Assembly: GCA_932521035.1 (NCBI GenBank)
Contig: OW051492.1
Span: forward strand, 1,674,001-1,738,000
Direction of reading: 5' to 3'
Length of the DNA: 64,000 bases
Origin: Oscheius dolichura
Taxonomy: Eukaryota > Nematoda > Chromadorea > Rhabditida > Rhabditidae
Within the stretch, counting starts at the first letter, position 1. Each line of letters begins with the position of its first letter. The position numbers and the translations under genes are program-made. Shown here one piece after another: positions 62,601-64,000 of the stretch. The notes beneath the pieces are model-generated. The model worked only from the letters and a program-made list of their open reading frames with translations, ran no database searches and had not been told where the DNA came from.

Positions 62601-63628
62601 TCGTCTTCGCAAAATTCTCAATGTGATCATTATTTTTTTTTCTACTTCTATGTACATCCCCCGGCTGCTTGTACTTTCGCTAGAGAGAGAGAAATTCTCA
62701 AAAGATTTTTAAGAAAAGCCCGCGAAATTTCCATAATTTCAAAAATTTGGAGGAGTTGGCGCGCGCCGGCCCGCGCCCCGCCAACTTTCCCTCCCCGAAT
62801 CCCCGGCCCCCCGTAATAAATGGCTCATTTCGCTTCTCTTCGTGTGTACTAACTTTCTACATTTCTCTTGGTCTTGCGTTTGTTGTTGTTGCGTCTCTAA
62901 CACGCGTGGCTGCCTTGCCCAGTCTTTTCTTTAAAGGACTGTCTGGAGTGAATTCATTATAAAAAAGACGAAAACGACTGGGCAACGGCCTGCCGCGTGC
63001 CCCCAAGTGATGTCTCTTCAAATGGTGGAAAATACTGTGACTAGCTGGCTACAGTAACCGCGAAGGTTGTCGGCAGCCCCTTGGAGATCTCTGGCAACTT
63101 TTGAAAACGTCAAATTCCCGGCAAAATACCTGCTTAAATGGAGCACATTTTGGAGCAACTTTTGGAGAGAGAAAATGGAAAAATGGAAAGAAAAATGAAG
63201 CCGGCCTCCAGGCGGGCGGCAACTGCCGGAAGCCGACGCCTACTGCTGCTGCCAGCCGGCTAAAAACACCACCTGGTCCAATTGTCCGTGACGTAAAAAA
63301 CTCCTCCTCCTCCCGCTCTTCCTTAAAAATTAAAAAAAAAAGAAAAAAACAGTGGATTTTTGACGCTATCCACCGTCTCCCCTCCCCCCGTTACGTACCG
63401 ATCAGAATCACGAACAATTGCGTACCAATGGTGTTTTAGGCTGGCAGCAGCTGGAGCCCCGTTCCGGGTGAAGGAACGCCGGACTGGCAACCGCTACCTG
63501 GCACAGTTGAAACCATTTGAAGAGGCTAAACGGGGACTGGAGACACACAATGTACTCGAACACCCGAATGTGGCACAGTACAAACAGGTCATACACGATA
63601 AGGACCTGGCTATCGTCGTCTACGAAGA
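14588..63628 (+). CDS. unc-89: UNC-89 / obscurin, giant sarcomeric M-line protein
   Basis: I assembled 54 coding exons; the phase closes at every junction (21,089 coding bases). The N-terminus MASRRQKQFERKYSSYR and the order SH3-DH-PH, Ig array, KSP repeats, more Ig, FN3, Ig, kinase match C. elegans UNC-89 as I remember it. The protein organises the M-line and myosin filaments in muscle. Its DH-PH unit is a Rho-family exchange module and its kinase region a signalling scaffold. I count about 55 Ig domains and one FN3 here, slightly more Ig than remembered for C. elegans. The gene continues past the right edge with the rest of kinase 1, the interkinase region and kinase 2. Exons are listed in the block entries. 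Exon 30 uses a GC donor; exon ends elsewhere are GT-AG. Confidence 0.96.
16692..25252 (+). CDS. unc-89: unc-89 SH3, DH (RhoGEF) and PH domains, exons 2-11
   Basis: Exons are 16692-16857, 16902-17149, 18387-18464, 19162-19254, 19304-19466, 24002-24097, 24136-24300, 24342-24470, 25045-25130 and 25170-25252. SH3 residues include VLDKKNSARWLVRTKARPPQ and GWVPGSYFE. The DH domain runs from the VYHDLLNSEEEFVANLRS helix through LYNFHANVLLKGLNYYSD to RMTQYQNFFKEFVKYASRAQ, ending near LGRLIRH. PH strands include DRYVFMFKNKLMVTEK and WLRDIAEEHEAYG. The 4.5 kb intron 19467-24001 splits the DH domain. The intron at 24301 is only 41 bp. The last acceptor is set at 25169 (TCTCAG) because the earlier AAAAAG acceptor brings a stop. 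Confidence 0.93.
17150..18386 (+). other. unc-89 intron 3
   Basis: Apart from the hairpin at 17.7 kb, I see CT-rich tracts around 18020-18060 and 18110-18200 and no coding chain on either strand. Confidence 0.5.
17704..17801. repeat. Shared-arm hairpin, long type
   Basis: CACCCGTAAAATCTCGGCAG (preceded by G) pairs with TTGTCGAGACTTTACGGGTGC across a ~56 nt loop. Pairing extends outward through CCGATCCCC and CTCGATAG to GGCTCGGCC. It lies in unc-89 intron 3. Confidence 0.8.
20516..20890 (+). mobile_element. Dispersed ~390 bp element, copy C
   Basis: It has the same orientation and landmarks as copy A: GAGCACTTTCTACTGAACAT, the hairpin arm at 20652-20672, AAAGTTCGAAAGAACTAAAC, and TTTTGAGCGGGCGATAA at 20803-20819, with weaker homology to about 20890. 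Confidence 0.7.
21260..21284 (+). repeat. 25-base G homopolymer
   Basis: An uninterrupted G run within unc-89 intron 6. It can form G-quadruplex structure and is prone to length change in replication. Confidence 0.9.
22559..22670. repeat. Small inverted repeat built on TACAGTAAT
   Basis: AAAATAGGGATACAGTAAT at 22559 is exactly mirrored by ATTACTGTATCCCTATTTTT at 22651, with about 73 bp between. It resembles a miniature inverted-repeat element. Confidence 0.6.
25494..25521 (+). repeat. 28-base G homopolymer
   Basis: An uninterrupted G run in unc-89 intron 11, about 0.9 kb upstream of the proposed internal first exon. Confidence 0.9.
26428..26506 (+). CDS. unc-89: Proposed alternative first exon of unc-89
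   Basis: ATG at 26428 opens MVLRSLYIIELTEAEEGGLE and LVDPSW, ending with a T before the donor GTGAGTTA. This exon ends in phase 1, exactly what exon 12 (26539) needs: the joined codon is TCC and the reading continues AERAETETTTG. Splicing exon 11 into this exon instead gives a stop within ten codons, so it must be a first exon (or follow an unseen one), not a cassette. The resulting isoform would lack SH3, DH and PH. The intron to exon 12 is 32 bp. The region upstream (26100-26400) is GA- and CT-rich and could be its promoter. Confidence 0.6.
26539..33000 (+). CDS. unc-89: unc-89 linker and Ig domains 1-7, exons 12-24 (part)
   Basis: Exons are 26539-26676, 27426-27536, 28798-28930, 28993-29086, 29192-29478, 29836-29965, 30007-30216, 30261-30437, 30591-30815, 31412-31534, 31802-32213, 32466-32605 and 32846-33289. 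Exons 12-13 are a Ser/Thr-rich linker (SSRKSSLRDG, RKKIKSPPVISPTGS) typical of a regulated, unfolded segment. Seven I-set Ig domains follow, shown by repeating W..D...L.....F and Y.C.A.N..G patterns, for example YTCMATNEYGQAS. Ig 7 is broken across a 240 bp intron containing a hairpin. Introns in this block host hairpins at 28.2, 30.5, 31.7 and 32.7 kb. Confidence 0.93.
28182..28279. repeat. Shared-arm hairpin, long type
   Basis: CACCCGTAAAGTATCGGCAG (preceded by G) pairs with TTGCCGAGACTTTACGGGTGC. The flanks GATCGGACTATCGAGGACCC are partly shared with the 17.7 and 37.9 kb copies. It lies in unc-89 intron 13. Confidence 0.8.
29515..29830 (+). repeat. Imperfect tandem duplication in intron 16
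   Basis: A segment with AGAATGACACCAAAATTAGG then ACAGCGGCGCGCCACC and AGCCACAGCTAAAAGCCACA recurs about 175 bp later as AGAATGATACTAAAAATATG, ACAACAGCGCGCCACAGCC and AAGAGCCACATCTCTACAT. Confidence 0.5.
30471..30546. repeat. Shared-arm hairpin, short type
   Basis: The 21-nt arm at 30471 pairs with CTGCCGAGATTTTACGGGTGC at 30526-30546, giving a 76 nt pre-microRNA-sized stem-loop. Loop sequence is unlike the long type. unc-89 intron 19. Confidence 0.85.
31674..31750. repeat. Shared-arm hairpin, short type
   Basis: CACCCGTAAAATCTCGGCAG (preceded by G) pairs with CTGCCGAGATTCTACGGGTG; inner pairing GCGCGC also occurs near the arm. unc-89 intron 21. Confidence 0.8.
32718..32795. repeat. Shared-arm hairpin, short type
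   Basis: The left arm at 32718 (one change, GGCAA) pairs with TTATCGAGATTTTACGGGTGC. The loop differs from the others. unc-89 intron 23. Confidence 0.75.
33001..33289 (+). CDS. unc-89: unc-89 charged single-alpha-helix segment, end of exon 24
   Basis: Directly after Ig 7 the frame becomes almost purely Glu/Lys/Arg/Ala for about 95 residues, for example AERRRKEEEERKKKEEEEAK and later EEAAKKKKAEEEEAARKKAQ. The i/i+4 acid-base pattern without hydrophobic a/d positions predicts a stable single helix rather than a coiled coil. It continues to the donor at 33290. I do not recall this segment from C. elegans UNC-89, so it may be lineage-specific. Confidence 0.85.
33290..33844 (+). other. unc-89 intron 24
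   Basis: No gene is seen. A TG dinucleotide run lies at 33658-33671 and AT-rich sequence surrounds it. Confidence 0.4.
33845..35641 (+). CDS. unc-89: unc-89 Thr-rich and KSP-repeat exon 25
   Basis: A single 599-codon exon with no folded domain. The first ~220 residues are Thr/Glu-rich (TTTTKTTTVTTITTGSGGEV, TTTKEYSVEAPV). From about 34640 there are 21 KSPEK motifs by my count in five clusters, separated by Pro/Glu-rich spacers such as PEEKPSEAPKVEEPVKSPEE. KSP motifs are phosphorylation sites for proline-directed kinases in neurofilaments, and C. elegans UNC-89 has a KSP region at this place. The cluster array is bracketed by two copies of GTIEISKIET(V/I)QKTEE (about 34540 and 35488). The donor GTACTG at 35642 keeps phase 0 into exon 26. 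Confidence 0.93.
35642..36633 (+). other. unc-89 intron 25, 1 kb
   Basis: No complete gene. Weakly coding-like minus-strand words (for example SKYDYHFVNLVEELKENA, 36050-35990) end at a stop and do not extend into a recognisable protein. Confidence 0.35.
36634..42889 (+). CDS. unc-89: unc-89 Ig domains 8-19, exons 26-36
   Basis: Exons are 36634-36778, 36824-36941, 36983-37745, 38188-38304, 38390-38509, 38856-39190, 39234-39321, 39529-40280, 40845-41314, 41637-42199 and 42730-42889. Twelve I-set Ig domains are visible, for example KWYINGTLVCETEDTEITN and KAENDAGEVSCTANM. Between Ig 17 and 18 exon 35 starts with an acidic linker (DMFSESESDAQLEDFGVEDA), conserved in position with C. elegans. Exon 30 ends in CAG followed by GC, not GT. 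Introns carry hairpins at 37.9 and 38.6 kb and a tRNA-like sequence at 41.4 kb. Confidence 0.93.
37909..38006. repeat. Shared-arm hairpin, long type
   Basis: The left arm at 37909 pairs with GCAGAGACTTTACGGGTGC. Outer pairing TCGGCTCGGTTCTCGATAG with CTATTGAGAACCGAGC makes this the most extended copy. unc-89 intron 28. Confidence 0.85.
38510..38855 (+). other. GC-AG intron of unc-89 (intron 30)
   Basis: The exon ends PTPQ at 38509 and the intron begins GCATGA, ending TTTTTAG at 38855. No GT within reach of the exon end keeps the frame into VSWFLNGKKL. The intron holds a hairpin. Confidence 0.75.
38638..38725. repeat. Shared-arm hairpin, short type
   Basis: CACCCGTAAAATCTCGGCAG (preceded by G) pairs with CTGCCGAGGTTTTACGGGTGC; pairing extends inward through CTGCGCG. 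It lies inside the GC-AG intron. Confidence 0.85.
41404..41482 (-). ncRNA. tRNA-like sequence in unc-89 intron 34
   Basis: On the minus strand an A-box-like TGGCGCAGGG (41468-41459) and a B-box-like GGTTCGGATCC (41428-41418) lie 30 bp apart. The block CAAATGGCGCAG and the block ATCCGCT(A/C)GG match the left tRNA-like copy in the 4.3 kb foldback element. Acceptor arms do not pair, so it is not a functional tRNA. A T-run downstream could terminate Pol III. Confidence 0.4.
42890..43465 (+). other. unc-89 intron 36
   Basis: AT-rich. It is open in two + frames by chance; the Phe/Leu/Lys composition shows no protein character. Confidence 0.4.
43466..46486 (+). CDS. unc-89: unc-89 Ig domains 20-29, exon 37
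   Basis: A single 3,021-base exon. Ig 22-27 (44050-45810) are six highly alike repeats of about 98 residues, each with PRFTEELRNMEVKEKESLTL-type starts, WKKDN.PVEIDNSHILAKDE-type centres and GHYTAVAKNE-type ends. As I remember C. elegans, only about three such domains occur here. Canonical B- and F-strand cysteines are mostly absent or partial. The donor GTAAGG at 46487 is in phase 1 and feeds exon 38. Confidence 0.93.
46487..47315 (+). other. unc-89 intron 37
   Basis: Nothing recognised on either strand beyond TACTGTA/TACAGTA words and short chance frames. Confidence 0.4.
47316..49219 (+). CDS. unc-89: unc-89 Ig domains 30-34, exons 38-40
   Basis: Exons are 47316-47571, 47632-47823 and 48162-49219. 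Domains show KIKWTKDGKEVEM, YKCHAENEYGKAW and YRCEASNEYGDVWSDVTLTV. From Ig 33 on (LKIKKGLEDQKITTGMKILL) the canonical cysteines vanish. The exon ends at G 49219 and the next intron is only 43 bp. Confidence 0.93.
49263..53908 (+). CDS. unc-89: unc-89 Ig domains 35-50 (part), exon 41
   Basis: One 4,646-base exon, the largest in the window, encodes about fifteen and a half Ig domains without interruption. The first eight or so (49263-51500) have KTVKWYKNGKEI centres and DYKVVLSNDAG ends with no cysteine pair. From Ig 43 the cysteines return (LTCKVGGEPFPDIKWEKDGV, YRCVATNEHGSI). Linkers EEIEEVKKHE, KVETKKEGEE and RESPARRSAERD separate later domains. The exon stops at LQL before GTGAGT. Confidence 0.95.
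54210..59345 (+). CDS. unc-89: unc-89 Ig domains 50-53, exons 42-47 (part)
   Basis: Exons are 54210-54339, 54384-54654, 54979-55037, 57189-57292, 58484-58641 and 58891-59566. Ig 50 ends AGGYRCVAENSYGSARTTC and Ig 51 ends RCVATNEHGTASTKAELVV. A charged linker (RVPIDLTPSEPEESKPRIR) leads to Ig 52, whose F strand reads EDEGEYSLEATNRLG. Ig 53 includes VEWFHNGKKIIPDG and YVAVAKNSHGTASSSA. The 2.15 kb intron 55038-57188 contains a complete opposite-strand lectin gene. Confidence 0.93.
55083..56898 (-). CDS. Secreted protein with two C-type lectin domains, nested in unc-89
   Basis: Six in-phase minus-strand exons (56898-56829, 56786-56637, 56126-56016, 55972-55703, 55614-55453, 55243-55083) encode 307 residues ending CKFRP-stop. 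MFFHLYSISILITAIWTQDA is a signal peptide. CTLD 1 runs from CPTGWQAEAGGRACYLVT to WRNAACDQLATVICEKR, and CTLD 2 from CPKHWVYFNETASCYRVL to FDSVAICKF. Neither has an EPN/QPD motif or a clean WND, so calcium-dependent sugar binding is unlikely. Five of the introns are in phase 1; one is 43 bp. The whole gene sits inside a single unc-89 intron on the opposite strand. The intron 56127-56636 carries a shared-arm hairpin. Confidence 0.88.
56480..56566. repeat. Shared-arm hairpin, long type
   Basis: CACCCGTAAAGTCTCAGCAG (preceded by G) pairs with TTGCCGAGACTTTACGGGTGC; flanks CGATCCCCT and AGGAGATCGG also pair. It lies in an intron of the nested lectin gene, itself within unc-89 intron 44. Confidence 0.85.
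57293..58483 (+). other. unc-89 intron 45
   Basis: No gene. A GA-rich run (58030-58085) and a G-rich stretch near 58150-58350 are the only notable content. Confidence 0.4.
58730..58750. repeat. Solo right arm of the shared hairpin
   Basis: TTGCCGAGATTTTACGGGTGC followed by GCGCGC, without a left arm nearby. It is the short-type flank and lies in unc-89 intron 46. Confidence 0.7.
59346..60294 (+). CDS. unc-89: unc-89 fibronectin type III domain, exons 47 (end)-49 (start)
   Basis: After a linker (KFNGEIDVTPYLTEEYGFKK) the FN3 domain runs from PPDRGPFIKEVTGHYLTLSW through YVIEIRELPEKEWTL to LGKSYQFRVRAENIYGISDP. Exons involved are 58891-59566, 60119-60249 and 60295-60404. The Trp of strand B and the Tyr of YQFRV are the FN3 landmarks. 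Confidence 0.92.
60295..61541 (+). CDS. unc-89: unc-89 Ig domains 54-55, exons 49-52
   Basis: Exons are 60295-60404, 60448-60744, 60790-60902 and 61373-61541. A linker (KKVIPLLDPYAEKALDLAHA) precedes Ig 54 (IQWKFRGWDVDTTTPTSKC, YQCLATNNYGEAQQN). Ig 55 has KWMKEWRPIVESSRVKF and YSCVAVNDAGQATTSC. All phases close. Confidence 0.93.
62336..62439 (+). CDS. unc-89: unc-89 exon 53 with read-through stop, kinase-less isoform
   Basis: Exon 53 (62336-62435) encodes DGDYNDVELPKKRVTMDARK and VREIYEIEEADEK. If the GTAATC donor is not used, the frame is AAG TAA, a stop at 62437-62439. The protein is then 6967 residues and has no kinase, the arrangement of C. elegans UNC-89-A as I recall it. If spliced, phase 2 joins exon 54 exactly. 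AATAAA lies at 62815. Confidence 0.85.
62571..62582 (+). repeat. 12-base C homopolymer
   Basis: An uninterrupted C run in the predicted 3' UTR of the short isoform (intron 53 of the long one). Confidence 0.9.
62774..62829 (+). terminator. Polyadenylation region of the kinase-less unc-89 isoform
   Basis: AATAAA at 62815-62820 lies 376 bp after the read-through stop, preceded by CCAACTTTCCCTCCCCGAAT. A T-rich stretch follows. A second copy of this whole segment lies at 63902-63958. Confidence 0.55.
63440..63628 (+). CDS. unc-89: unc-89 kinase domain 1, N-lobe start, exon 54
   Basis: The exon encodes LAAAGAPFRVKERRTGNRYLAQ, an alpha-C-like stretch EEAKRGLETHNVLEHPNV and the strand LAIVVYEE, ending in phase 2 before GTGGGT. 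The glycine-rich loop is replaced by AGAPF. The position of the ATP-anchoring Lys (normally VAIK) reads YLAQ. That suggests a pseudokinase, as proposed for C. elegans PK1. The domain continues off the window. Confidence 0.88.
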
Positions 63629-64000
63629 GTGGGTCATACTTCTTGTCTTTTATTATCAGAAATCTTACTGTAGTCTTCTTCTTGAGACCCGGGAAGGGGT
63701 CCGGTCCGCTGAAAATAATTCATCTGAACAGAAATTTAAAAACTATAGAGTTTGCCAGCGATTATAACGGGACGTCAACCGTCTGAAGGTCCCTATGAAC
63801 TCGGAAAAAGTTATCTAAACCCCTAGAAAGGAGGACAGCCTACAGCAATTCCTTTTTCTTGTAAAATTAAACCTAGGGAAAAAAGTTTTTTCTTTTTTTT
63901 TTGCCCCACCAACTTTCCTTCCCGAATCCCTCCGGCCTCCCGTCATAAATGGCTCATTGGGTACCCGTTCCGCCGACTAATCAGCGCCAAAGGTCCTGTT
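63629..64000 (+). other. unc-89 intron after exon 54, runs off the window
   Basis: No further coding exon is recognised. It includes a T-rich tract at 63880-63905 and the duplicated poly(A) segment. Confidence 0.5.
63902..63958 (+). repeat. Second copy of the short-isoform poly(A) segment
   Basis: CCAACTTTCCTTCCCGAATC, CGGCCTCCCGTCATAAATGG and CTCATT repeat the 62774-62829 segment with a few changes. Here AATAAA is altered to CATAAA. It lies in the intron after exon 54. Confidence 0.75.

Noticed and set aside
1-64000. CRISPR array, operon with ribosome binding sites, or prophage
   Set aside because: Spliced genes throughout show a eukaryotic nuclear genome; the direct and inverted repeats are not regularly spaced.

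Overview
The window is nematode genomic DNA. Introns end in TTTTCAG-type acceptors, many introns are only 24-47 bp, intergenic spaces are compact, and some first exons sit just behind a TTTCAG that looks like a spliced-leader acceptor. The gene set is also nematode: a small MSP-domain sperm protein, C-type lectins, a class-3 lipase, a pi-like GST and the giant M-line protein UNC-89/obscurin. UNC-89 can be followed exon by exon against the C. elegans protein as I remember it, so a rhabditid relative is likely; I cannot name the species.

Left third (1-14.5 kb): a partial secreted lipase (-), a coiled-coil/Kelch-repeat gene (+), a 0.6 kb foldback element carrying two tRNA-like promoter sequences, a possible small secreted peptide (-), a hAT transposase remnant, a mucin-stalked C-type lectin (+), an uncertain Lys-rich gene (-), an MSP-domain gene (+), a possible 43-residue coiled-coil peptide gene (+), and a complete pi-type GST (-). 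Two inverted copies of a ~390 bp element lie in and beside the GST gene.

Right two thirds (14.6-64 kb): one gene, unc-89, on the + strand. I assembled 54 coding exons, and the reading frame closes across every junction. Order: start peptide, SH3, DH, PH, Ig 1-7, a charged single-helix segment, a KSP-repeat exon, about 48 more Ig domains with one FN3, then the first part of kinase domain 1, which runs past the right edge. Reading through the donor of exon 53 gives an immediate stop, 6967 residues in all, which matches a kinase-less isoform. An extra first exon inside the intron before exon 12 splices in frame and predicts an isoform lacking SH3/DH/PH.

A complete six-exon gene for a secreted protein with two C-type lectin domains lies on the opposite strand inside one unc-89 intron. 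The unc-89 introns also hold many short hairpins that share a 21-nt arm, G-homopolymers, a GC-AG intron and tRNA-like sequence.
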